Positions 48,634 to 60,440 of a DNA stretch of 64,000 bases are shown here, one piece after another (position 1 is the stretch's first letter; every line of letters starts with the position of its first letter). Made by a program: the position numbers and the translations under genes. The stretch covers positions 24,958,389 to 25,022,388 of the forward strand of contig CANTUZ010000005.1 in assembly GCA_947846985.1 (NCBI GenBank). The letters are read 5' to 3'. Source of the DNA: Fratercula arctica (Eukaryota; Chordata; Aves; Charadriiformes; Alcidae). A model generated the notes under the pieces. The model had not been told where the DNA came from. It worked only from the letters and a program-made list of their open reading frames with translations, and made no database searches.

Positions 48634-51010
48634 TTAAGTGAAGCACAGGGCTCCGAATGGACTTTATCCTGTAATGACCATTGTGTAGCAATAGCAAAGC
48701 TTCAAAAATAATAATGAAAATTGTGGAAATTTAGAAGTTGGCTCCCATTCTCCTCTCCTTTAAGATCTTCATTTGATATTACCAGTGGGAATTCCAGTGC
48801 TGAAAACAATTATTTCTATTGGGTGAGCACTGGTTTAGTTAATAGTGACTTCTTTTTTTTACTATTTTTTTTATTAACAACAATCAAAGAGGCTTGTTAG
48901 CTCCATGCTAATGTGTGAGTTAAGAAGTCAAATAAAACGAGAAAAATCTTTCCCTCTACAAATAGAACCTTTTGGGCAGAGAAGTCAGTCAACTTCTCTC
49001 CTCCTCCCTTGCTCTGGACTTCATAGGAAAGTCTCTGCATTTCAGTTCCAAGAGGATAATGGAAGTAGGGAAGGCACAGGAAGAATGACAGGTTGTCCAA
49101 CCCAACCTTTATCACCATCTTATCTAATGTACCACTGATGTCTCTTCCAAGCAGCACCTAGAATAAAGCACTGGCTCTTTTGCAGCATGAAATGGTCTAG
49201 TAGTTCAGCAACGTGCCACTTGTGCACTGAAGAGAACTACTGACAGCTAGGCTGAGCTGGAAACGTCTCTACAATAATTATAAAAGAAGCCTTGTACAGC
49301 ATGCTCAGCTTTAGCTGTAGGCCCTGCAGAGACTTAAAATTAGGTGAAACGCATCACAGAATTAATATTTTTGATACAACAATACATACATTAATGCTGG
49401 AAGTAACAAATAATTATTAACAAGAGTGTGTTAATACTTCTTTTATGAAAGTAAAGCTTCAGAATTAAAAGCATGTGCTCAGTGATAACAGTGGAAGAGG
49501 CCCTGAAAATCCTCAAAATGCTCAATGGCAAATAAATAATGACCTACTAACCAGACCTTCTATACACATAAAAAATAATGATGAGTCTTATGGTTGGAAA
49601 AGACTGCTGCCTTAGGAAAAAACCCACAACATACCCATGATGAAGTCATCAGTCATCTAATATAATTAGCAGTTAAAAAAAAACCCACTTGAAAACTAAA
49701 ATTAAAAATTTTTTCCTTCTTAATCAATTTAATAAAAGGCACCATTTACCCCTGGGGATGGAGCTATCTGAGATGTTGCCCCAAGTTGAATTCTGAAAAT
49801 TAGTTTTGAACCACAGGTAGGATTACTTCTCTTTCTCCTTTTCCTTTTTAATAAATGAAGAAGATCCCAAGGACTTAAACAGAGATTTCTTAAAAGTGAA
49901 GTCAGAAGCAACCTCATCCAACTCTAATTAGGTTGATATTTTTTTGAGTTTTCCAAATCTATCTTGATCTTTTCTGAGATTCTTTAGCAAGCAACATCAG
50001 CATGATGTATATTTCAACTTCCACTGGATGTGCTTGTGTTGGAAATCCTAAGGAAAAATTAAAGCTGTTATTCAGTAGCGGAACGCATAAGGGCTCTTGG
50101 AGGCAATTTTTGTGATTTTTTTTTCTCTGAGGAATCCATGAAATTGAACAGACTCCTCTGGCATCAATTAAAAAGTATTTTTATGCCAAGGTATGATATA
50201 AAACATATATTGTCAGCCTGTTTACAGCACAAAGAACTTAAACCTTGAAAAGCATCTTTTCAAGCTATTATCTTCTGAACTGTTTCTGTTTCTTGAAGTT
50301 ACATTTATGTTTTTTATATTTACTAATAATTTTATATTGATAGAAAATGCTCACATGAGATAAAATGTTCATCACCAAAAGTGGTGGAGGCCATTCTGCT
50401 GCAGTGTTTCTTCCAAAAGAGTTTGGTAGTCTTTCCAAACTAGCTACTTTTGGACAGAGTAACTTCTTCATCTATACATACTGGTCTGCAAGAACATGGT
50501 CATGTCTGTCAAACCTCTGGAAAAAGTAACTGGACCAATTTTGTAATAGTAGGGGTAGTATATTAGCGATCCTTCATGACAGATGGATGAAAAACTTGTT
50601 CTACACGAGTAAACACTAACATTTCTAATGTAAGAAGAAAATGTGTAAGAGTTCTGCGTATCACCAGTATATACATAAGTGACAGACAGAACACATAAAG
50701 TAGAAATGGTTATATTTTCTGTGCGAATTGAAGGCATTCAATTTACAGTTGATAAAAAAATTTGCATTCTGCATGAATAATGGGTATTCCACCCTCTTAA
50801 CAACAGGGGATAGTTTCAGTCTCATGCAAACGCTCACTGACTGCATTGTGGCAATTAAGACAGATGGTGTAGGGATGGAATGGAGTTAATGGATTAGGGA
50901 AAGCATTCTCTTTTTTTTTTTTTGAGAAAATGCAGTATTCCTTTTATGATATTTTTTTCCCAGCTTTTGGGACCGTGATGGGTGAAATAGAAAGATCAAG
51001 CCCATCATGC

Positions 51011-51036
51011 AAAAAAAAAAAAAAAAAAAAAAAAAA
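51011..51036. repeat. A26 homopolymer
   Basis: Twenty-six consecutive A. A T-rich run lies about 90 bp upstream (50911-50923). Between them a seven-base inverted repeat (TGATGGG / CCCATCA) sits just before the A run. The small frames crossing it encode only poly-K or poly-F. Confidence 0.95.
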
Positions 51037-51660
51037 CAGAAAAGTCTTTGCGTTATTTCTGTTGCTATTTTCAAGATTTATGGTTCTAAATATAAGCTGG
51101 CTAATATTTTCCTCCTCAAACAGTAACTCCACAGCCTGCTTGGCATAGGTACAATTATTCACAGCTGTATGCAAGATGCTGTTAAATGCAGAACAGCATC
51201 TCTAGCTGCCTCCTGCATACTGTCAACAAATAATATTCAGCTGATTCCTCTCTCTAAACAATTCTTCTAAATGACAAAAACGTGTTCAGAGATATTAAGG
51301 TATAGTAGAAGAAGAAACAACGTATCAATGGCAAAATGGTCTCATTTTATTTTAGGTTACCAGTAATAAGGTGCTTCTATGCTCCAGGTCTATTTGGTTC
51401 AATATTCCACTATCATCTCATTCTTCACATAGATTCAGGTGAGTGTAACCTGGACAGATTATGTATATTGACATGGTTTTAATCATGCAATTATCTAGAT
51501 TAAAAATAATATTTGATTATTCAGTCAATTCCCTCCACACTATATTCTCTCTCACCACAGGAAGATAATTCACAAAGGCCTCTCTGTACATACACCCCTC
51601 GTAGAAAAATCAAGACTGTCACCTAGATTTAAGTTTTGTTTAAAAAAACATAACATTACC

Positions 51661-51677
51661 AAAAAAAAAAAAAAAAA
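51661..51677. repeat. A17 homopolymer
   Basis: Run of 17 A preceded by CC. No element body is identified next to it. Confidence 0.92.
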
Positions 51678-52091
51678 GCAGTGCAAACTTAAATTAGCAT
51701 GTATACTTGCTTTGTTATACAATTATCACACCAGGTGTCTATTACAATGCTGCTACCACCCCAATGCCTGCATCCCATTTACATCTATTTCAGATTGAAG
51801 GATTCATTTAGAGGAGTATCAGCACCGTAGAATATTTTTCTAGTTGAGGACTCCAAATCCTCTGAAATTTTGTATCTCTATTTCATGTCAGAGTGATATA
51901 CATGAGTTATTTTTCTTTCTCTAAGGATATGATAGGTTGATGAGGAAAATGAGGACCCAGATGTTATATGTACTGTTACATAGAACAGTATTTCTATGAA
52001 TTACTGTAGTAAAGGAATGCTCTTAATGGAAATTTACCCCAAGTAAACCTCATATTTAGAGACCTTTTTTCTGAAATGCAGGGCATCAGTT

Positions 52092-52171
52092 AAAAAAACA
52101 AAACAAAACAAACAAAACAAAAAAAACCCCAAACCAAACATCAACAACAAAACAAAAAACAAAACCAAACC
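52092..52171. repeat. A/C-rich (CAAAA)n-like tract
   Basis: About 80 bases built almost only of A and C, with CAAAA, CAAA and CCAAA units. It lies 60 bp upstream of a C15 run. The minus-strand frame through it is a low-complexity F/V/C repeat and is not a gene. Confidence 0.92.
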
Positions 52172-52232
52172 CTCTTGTTAGAAATGACTTCTCTCCAAAG
52201 AAGCATGTGTAGTTTGTGTGTTTTTTTCTGAA

Positions 52233-52247
52233 CCCCCCCCCCCCCCC
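52233..52247. repeat. C15 homopolymer
   Basis: Fifteen consecutive C followed by GCC. On the minus strand it is a G run, the second long G/C homopolymer of the window after the one at 37473. Confidence 0.92.
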
Positions 52248-53727
52248 GCCAATGCAAACAACAAAGACAATAACAAGCATTTATTGTAGAAGCAAGCCTG
52301 TTGTTAGAACTAATGTTTTCTATGGGTTTTATGGAAATTCTTTCCCAAGTAAAGATATGGATGGGAAAGATGGGCATTGGTAAAAAGCACAGAAGTCTAA
52401 AACCCATCACCTTTTAATTTGAGAGCTCAGAAGCAAATGTGTTGAGAATGCTGAAAATCTATTTATTTTAAAACAGCACTTGAACTGAAATACTATGGGA
52501 ATATGTACCCTAGCTTTTTTGAAAGCATCCTTTTAAAGTCATACTTCAATAAAAGTCTATTGCTGACTTTCTCAATCCAAGACAAATGACTTCTTTGCAA
52601 TGGAAAGATTTGTTTTCTGTATACTCTGAATATTTCTTTTTGGGATTTGAGGATTTCAAAAATGAAACTGCAGATTCTATCTAGAACTTGGGCTACCTTA
52701 GTAAACGTGGTAAATATCATAAAATAAGGTGTTTCATCTAGAAGTCACAAGTTTTAGCAGGATGCTTTCTTCCATTACAACTGTTTATAGCTATTCCCCA
52801 TGACAGCTGTTCATTTGTATGCAAAGAGGGGGTAACTGCTTCAAAACTAGTATCTTCTCCTAAAGAAAAATGGTGAAATGGGGGCAGTTTAGACAAAGGG
52901 ATGAATTTCTGCTACACACTGAGATGCTTAACTTCCAGTTCCCTCAAGCCAACTGTGATGCCGAAAAACCCCCTTTTCTTTCAGAAATGCAAGTTGTCAC
53001 CATGTTTAAGCATGAAACAACTTGCCTTGTATTCAGAGAAGCATTTAAATAAAACAGTTAATTTTCTCAAAAATCTGTTGGGATTCAATATCTGTTATTG
53101 TGCAGTGGATCTGCTGTGACTGTAACTGTGACAGCACTGCTTTAACTAACCCATTGACACTGATGAGGATTTTTGAACATTGGAGCACGTCCACTTTCAC
53201 ACAACTGCCAAATGAGCTAAAACATTAGCTGTGTAGCTGGCAAATCATACTAATTTGAAACAGCTCTTATTTAAGTGATAACATATTAATTTTTGCCTTT
53301 GGAGCCAGTTTTTCAAATGCCTGCACCATCAACTGATTTCAGAAGAATCCGTCTCACAATTAGGCCTCAGTATTAAAAACTGCTTTAAAAATGGTCACAG
53401 ATGAGAAAATGAGATTGGTATTTATACTTCAGTAACATCTCACCAAGTATACTGCATATGTAAAAATCTTAACACAAATTTAAGTGTGCCAGAAAATTAG
53501 ATATTTGAATCTGTTAACATTTTTCAGATGACTCTGCAAATATATCTATCTCTTCACCACTTATTTTGAGTGCAATAGTTCTCCATTTTATACCACAATC
53601 TACAATATAGTTAGTTCATTCCTGACTAATTCCTCTATTCTTGCACTGGTCAACACCTGGTTGCTAAGTTATTATTATCCCCATTGCTAGACCTTCAATA
53701 AAAAAATAATTCAGAGTTCGTCATTTT

Positions 53728-53780
53728 TTGTGGGGTTTTTGTTTTGTTTTGTTTCTTTTCGTTTTTTTTTTTTTTTTAAG
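53728..53780. repeat. T-rich tract with T16 run
   Basis: GTTTTGTTTTG-like units lead into T16 at 53762-53777 and then an A/G-rich stretch. This is low-complexity sequence with no element body beside it. Confidence 0.85.
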
Positions 53781-56700
53781 AAAAAAGAAGTAACAATACT
53801 TCTCAGCCAAGCGCAAGAATATAAACATATAAGTGAATTTTATTTCCATTGCCATAAAAAAGATTTGAAATATTAAGCACCATTCTACAGATGGTGAAAG
53901 TCAGAACGCAAATCACCACAGCTGTGCGTAATGTTGTTCTCCACTTCTGTGGACTACACCTTCTTGAGTATATGCCAGTTTAATAATACTACATTATTTT
54001 AAAGTCATTTAGCAGTCTCTAAAGAAGAGGGCACTATATATTATCCCTTTTAATACAATGTCTTTACTGGATACACCTGGAGACGAAATTATTGTTCAGC
54101 AACGGGATGAATAGAACAGAAAATAACTTACATTTTTTTCCCCTCAATCTGTTATTGGAGAGGCATAATGGAGCCTGAACTACTTGGTACATTTTTGATA
54201 GAAAATCAAGGGAACAAGAACAAAACCATGTCCCTTCCAGATACAAAAAAAAAAAGAGAAAGGAAATTTTTAGTAAAATACCTGCTAAAACAAGCAGACC
54301 AGATCCAAAGGCCACTGAATTTGAAAGTATACAGGATATTAGTTTTATGTAATTAGCGTGCAGAACAGAAAAGCTGAAATAAAAATATTTTCAGTCACGA
54401 ATCAGAAGTACCGAAACATGTATAGCTCACAGTATTGCGAGAATGTCAAGTACAGTTTAGAAATTTCTTAATGTATGCAGCAGAGCCGCTTATTTAGGAC
54501 TTTCCAAAGTGGCTCCACAGAGCCTGTTGGCAAACTCTTATTCACAATAGTTGTTAAATAGTTTTTAGATAGGTTATTCATCAGCCACGAATCCAAGTTT
54601 GTAGTTATGGCCTACAACAACTGTTATACTTTGTAGTCCAGCCAGAGCAGGATTTATTTGCATTTGTGGGTTGGTTACATGTGTTTCCACGCATTCTGTG
54701 TAAAGGAGGCCTATGACACAGATTTCGCATTTTCCCTCCAAGTGCAAATATGGTATACATCCAATCTCAGTGGTTTTAGGTTAGGAAAGCTACCAATATT
54801 TGGAGAACAAAAATAGCATCTCTATAAAACTACACACTATAAAGCTTTCTCCTCCATAACAATCTGCAGTGAACTCTAAACAATTCTCATCTGTGCAGAT
54901 TCATAAGAAATTTAAAAGTACAATTCAAAGAAAGTTAAGACAGTTATAAAAGTGCGCTCAAGTATGTACCCAAGGTATGTGAGTCCCATTGCGATTATGA
55001 GTTAATGTGTCATCTTTCATTTTTATGTACTCTGCTGTCAGTAGAAAATATAACATAGTGTATGCCTTGTTGAATATAATGTAACATTACTTCTTTACAC
55101 ACTAAATCATGTTTGAGCTTTCTATATAAAGAGACACTCCAGCAGGGGCTATGCATAGACTGTCATTTAATGCACCACTAATGATGAAATCACATTATTT
55201 CGATAACACACCTCATCCAACGTTTTCAAAGCATACTCAGTATTATAATAAAAATACTATCAGCAACATGAGGGTAGTTGATTGGCATGGAAATCATGAT
55301 AAGGAATTGGTCCTTAAGGCTAGCTAAGACAGATGTTACAGTAAATAAACAGAAGTGATAAAACTATGATTTCCTCAAAATATTACTTTAATAAAACTGA
55401 AATATTTAATGAGAGCATATAGATTGACAAAACAGTTTTTGGTAGACAATTTCCTAGTGCTGTGGTTTCAGCTCTTACAATGTTATAACTCATTTTGATC
55501 TTGATTATGGTGTTTTTTCAAAACATTTTGAAACTCAAGAAGTTACCTTCACTCCTAAAATGCTGACCTTTTTTTCTCGCTTTATGTAAAGGGAACTTTG
55601 AACTAGGAGACTCTCCTACAGACTAGAAATTGAAATTCTAGGTTTTGCAGTAAAATCTGAAACTGGGTATAGGCTGAGATAGCCTCCCCCCCTAACCCAC
55701 CAACACAGCGTTGAACAACATACATGTGCACAGTCTTGAAAAACTTGAGACTCAACAGAGTTCAGCAGCAGAGAATTGATGGTTGAACTACCGTAGCGCC
55801 CTGGTAGTCTCCTGGGATTCAAAAGGTAACATTTTCTGGGACATTTAAAAGCCACTAATGTGTGTTTTAACACTATCAAGCACTTCCCTAAAGATTCATA
55901 GAGCACGTATAGTTAACCATGTGGAAAAGCACTGAAGTGCTATGACTTCTGTAATTCCCCTTTTTATTTTCTTTCCATGTCAAGTGCAGTGCAGGGTCCT
56001 GTGGGAGCAGCCCTGCTCCCTTCAGTCAGGGTTGTCACTGCTCTCTGTGTGCTTTGTGTCACCAACCAGATTTTCTCATACAAGGTACCAAGGAGGTTAA
56101 AGCTGAATCCAAACTAACAGGCCAGCTGAGGGAATAAATCTTCTAAATGAATGAACATTTGCCAATATCTGATTTATACAAATCCACTCCAAATCTTTGA
56201 AGTCCTTTAGAATTAACATCCGGTGGGAGATGAGGTACATCTGCAAGTTCATTTGGTTTTGGGTGGAAATATATAAACATGCATCAATTAGTTCAGGAAA
56301 AGGCACAGTTTGTAGACTAAACTAATGAAAATATAAAGTGTTGAATGTCTGCAGACCCAGACTACCAAATGACTACCAAATCTAAACTGCACAGTGAGTA
56401 AACCTGATCCTCATATATCTGTCAAAAAGCAGGAATACCTGCCATTGCCAGTTTCTCTCATTATCCATTTGTAAACACACTCAAATTAACAGCTAATGAA
56501 GAAATGCATGGCCTATTAAGGGAGGTTTACTACATAAGTTGGTTTTAAATAGGGATAGAATTGTCCACTTGAGATGACAAATTCAAAGAAGGGACACCGC
56601 TTGTAGGTAGGAGGAAAGATTAAAATTAAAACCTAGAATTATAAAAATTAAAAGGTCTACACTTTGTGCTTCACTGGAGGCTTAGCCAAACCTAGCTCTG

Positions 56701-58249
56701 AACTACAAGGTCGAAAGCCTTATTAGAACACACTTTTTGTGATCTTTTGAGATCTCTGTCATTTGATTCCAGCTGAGCAGACACAGAAAAGAAATCATCA
56801 ATGTCATAGATTTTGTTGGGATGTTTGCGATGAGATTTAAAAAAAAAAAAAAATCTACCAAAAATTTCTTTTTTATGTTTTTTTTTATCCAAACCTGTTA
56901 CTCAGTTGTTCTTGTTATATCCAATAATAAGACAGGATGAACAGAAAAAATCCAGTACATCCGAAAGAACTCTTGTATCCCTTATTATGTGTTTGTGAGT
57001 TAATGGAGTATTTCCGAAAGGAGTGAAATGCAATACTGGTTAAATATTTAAGAGTACCCTCTTAACTGTCAGATGAAATTAGTCATCCAAGTACCCAGTG
57101 ACTGAACATCTGCAATATTACTTTGGTTACTGAAATCTGTTGCTCAAGTACAGTTAAACCCTCTCATATTGTGGATTGGTTTTAATGGTTCTTTATCTCT
57201 GAGGTTCAGACCTGATGGTAGAACCAGGGCTTGACAACTGAAAGAGAAGATTTAATTAAACATGCAACTATTTTGAATAAGTACTGAACAATTTCATCAC
57301 TGTTTCAGAAAAGAATAGAGACAAGACACTGAAAGAAAAACTGCTCACAAAACAGAATTTTCAACATATATGAATATACACTGAACCTCTTCTAGTCTTC
57401 TCTTCCTCCACAAACTTTCAATTTAATAGGATAGTGTTTGCAAAACCAATGGCTCACATTTTTACAACTTGTATAATGAAGCTACCTGACAATGAAACAA
57501 TATTTAACAATCACATGGTTTGGTTACAGATACATTTATCCTTCATTTGACTGCACATGGAAACAATATGGAGTTTAGAAAGGAATCCAGACTTTGATAA
57601 ATTTAATATATAAAGATATCTTTATGATTATGGATAGACATAAAAAAATTGTTTAGAGTAATAAACTGTCCTTGGGATCAACTCAATGACAAGGCATCTG
57701 AAATAGCATGAGATCCTCCTGTCTTTTCTGAGTGCAAATAAAAAATACATTTGTTGATTGGATAAAGAGATTTATTTGCCTTCATTCCAGATTCTAACTT
57801 CTTCCTTGGTATAAGTCACTTATTAGTCACAGCATTCTGGATTAACATATTTAACATAAATGTTACCACCAGTAATGTTCCTAAACCTTGCTACGCTAAG
57901 GGATACAACTTTGGCTACATTTCATGGAACATAAGACTACAAATTGGAGACTCTTTGAAAGCTATTTCTGTACTATGATGCAGTCACTGAATACTAGAAA
58001 ATCTAATTTAATTTATTCATCTCTCCAGAGTGGTTGAAATTGCTTTGGAAGCACAATCTCTTAAAAATTGTCTAATTATTGTGTTGGAAAGTAATCACTG
58101 AACTGACTGTATATATACATTTTAAAAATCATATGTATATAGACACACATATGTCTTTATCATTAGTAACCTCCACATTGTTGATCTAGTATAGAACTTT
58201 GATGAATTTTAGATTATTGGGCATCATGACCTTCAAAGCAGCAGCAATT

Positions 58250-58283
58250 AAAAAAACAAACAAACAAACAAACAAACAAAACC
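58250..58283. repeat. (AAAC)n microsatellite
   Basis: An A run followed by about six to seven perfect AAAC units, ending in ACCC. Confidence 0.95.
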
Positions 58284-60059
58284 CAAGCCAAATAAAGTTT
58301 TAGGTGTAAAACATTTTCTCAGACTACTTCTGAGAATTAGAACATCTTCCATTACTAGCAGGTCTCAGGAGTTTGCCTTTCTCTAGTTGCCACAGCCAGA
58401 GAATTCTTCCTGTACACAACTTCCCAGTGGTATACTATAAGTTGTGGAGCTTTCAAACACTGTGTTTAAGTTTGATCGGGTAGGTTTTTACTGGAGTTTA
58501 AATAATATCTGTAAGTGCAGGTGAAGACAATATCCTTTGTTATGAATGGTGTTCCAAGGCAAAAAAACCCCAAAGAAATGGAAATTACAACTTTTTCAGA
58601 AGCAGGTGAACCCACTCTTGATTTCTGAAGATCTAATCTACAAATGCAATGTTGTTCATGTGTTACTTGCCTATTTCAATAATGTCCATGAAACAGACTG
58701 TTTGTGAAAGGGATGACATTAAATATTTGTTGCTCCATGATATTCCCAATCGCTGTGAGTCAATTGGAAATACATTAATATCTGTTCTAACTCTGTAACT
58801 GAGGTTTTCAAATTATTATGTGAAAAACTTATATTTAACTTATTTGCATATTCATTTATTCTCAAAAGAAAAATATTTTCGGAGAAAGAGCTGGTAATTT
58901 TAATCTTAAATTATGTGAAAACAGAAATAAAATCAAAATCTGCTTTTAAAATCTTGGGATTGTTTTAGGTAATATCACTTTTAAGGCTTTGAATTTATAT
59001 TTGCTGTAGCAGTTGTCAAGTTTAGTACTTGCTGAAGCCCACATATGCTTTTCTAGCTTTTTAGTTCTGCACATATGTATACCTTTCAATTTTCTAGGAC
59101 ATTTCCTCTCTTCTGTTGCTACTTATACAATGTTATTCGAAAAACAGTATAGGAAATTGATGGGACCACCACTAGTGACACTGGAACGATGCACAAGATG
59201 AACTTTTAATGAGGATTCTGAGTGCTTTTATTTCCAGTATGGATCATATGATGTGGGTGAAAGGGTGAACAGGAGACAACATACAAGGAAGCATCCAGTC
59301 TAACTACAAAGAGCCAGGGCCCATTCAACCTTTATATGCAGTTGCTTTCAATTCTGCCTGGGTGCTTAAGCTTCCAACAACAGTTTCACCGAGCTGGATT
59401 ACTGGCAGATCAGTAATTTGTATGGTCAGCAAGTTTTTGTAGTGCAGCTGCTCCTGAATATAAAGAATATATAAGCACTAGCACCTCTACAAACTTGATG
59501 TTCTCTGCAAGAGATATTTACTTCCAAATACATCTTTTTTTTTTCTTCCTTTATTGTACTGATTATATTGTTTCAACACAAATAATTTATTATCACGTGC
59601 ATGAACTTTTGTGACTAACTTTTCATTAAATCTTCATTAGACATTGGTAGGTTATCTGACTGAAAGGTAACAACATTAAACTCGGAGATCTGGTGAGAAT
59701 CAGAAAGAAGCAATGATAGGTACAGGAATCAGTGAAATGGAGAAGACTGAACCAGATACTCAAAGATGGTGATCAAAGGCTACCAATTGTCCCTAGTATA
59801 AAATCCACCAAGATGTGTCGTTGCGATAGGGTCTAAGGAACTGAACTGGTCCAAGGTCTAAGGAACCAGCTACAGAAGAGACCAGTGTTGTTTATGTGTG
59901 TATGGTCCACTTATTTAATTTATTCCTAATCCTGACCAGCTGGAGATGAAGAGCAGGATTGGGCTATCTGTGTCATGCATGTCTACATGAGTGCTGTTTG
60001 TGCTCATGAGGGACAGGCACCGATCTTCATCTGAGTGGAACTGTGTGGCTGGCTGTGAG

Positions 60060-60380
60060 TACACAGAGGCTGTGGGGAGGGACTCTTTATCAGGGACTGG
60101 GGTGATAGGACGAGTGGTAATGGTTTTAAATTGAAAGAGGGGAGATTTAGATTAGATATTAGGAAGAAATTCTTTACTGTGAGGGTGGTGAGGCACTGGA
60201 ACAGGTTACCCAGAGAAGCTGTGGATACCCCATCCCTGGAAGTGTTCAAGGCCAGGCTGGATGAGGCTTTGAGTAACCTGGTCTACTGGAAGGTGTCCCT
60301 GGCCATGGCAGGAGGATTGGAACTAGATGATCTTTAAGGTCCCTTCTAACCCGAACCATTCTATGATTGTATGATTCTGT
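60060..60380 (+). mobile_element. CR1 LINE 3' end, best-preserved copy
   Basis: This is a 5'-truncated CR1 retrotransposon. An open frame runs from about 60065 to the stop at 60335-60337 and reads as the C-terminus of CR1 ORF2: TSGNGFKLKEGRFRLDIRKK, then FFTVRVVRHWNRLPREAVD, then SLEVFKARLDEALSNL. The 3' UTR follows (GATCTTTAAGGTCCCTTCTA, ACCCGAACCATTC) and ends in the CR1-type tail of imperfect TATGATT repeats at 60360-60380. An uninterrupted frame up to the natural stop indicates a younger copy than the CR1 at 25615. CR1 inserts without poly(A) and usually without a clear target-site duplication, and none is seen here. The 5' boundary is approximate. Confidence 0.95.
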
Positions 60381-60440
60381 ACTCTGTGTATGTGTGTGTG
60401 TGAGCGTGTGCATGTGTGCAAGCATGTGTGAGTGTCTGCA
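60381..60440. repeat. TG-rich microsatellite next to the CR1 tail
   Basis: Imperfect TG/TGTA/TGCA repeats begin within a few bases of the CR1 tail. The tail sequence may have seeded the microsatellite, or the CR1 may have inserted beside an existing one. Confidence 0.85.

Larger units (their letters stand above)
48634..60059. other. Unique non-coding DNA, no supportable gene
   Basis: A long AT-rich stretch with scattered homopolymers and A/C-rich tracts, the largest listed separately. Small direct repeats occur at 56360-56381 (GACTACCAAAT twice in tandem) and at 59830/59855 (GGTCTAAGGAAC). At 49600-49930 two short phrases (ATGGTTGGAAAAGAC, and GAAGCAACCTCATCCAACT near 49905) faintly resemble minus-strand CR1 3' sequence, but they are too short to annotate. 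No coding frame is convincing. Confidence 0.5.

Noticed and set aside
49585..49930. Short phrases resembling minus-strand CR1 3' sequence
   Set aside because: The matches are under 20 bases, separated by about 300 bp of unrelated sequence, and lack the rest of the CR1 consensus.
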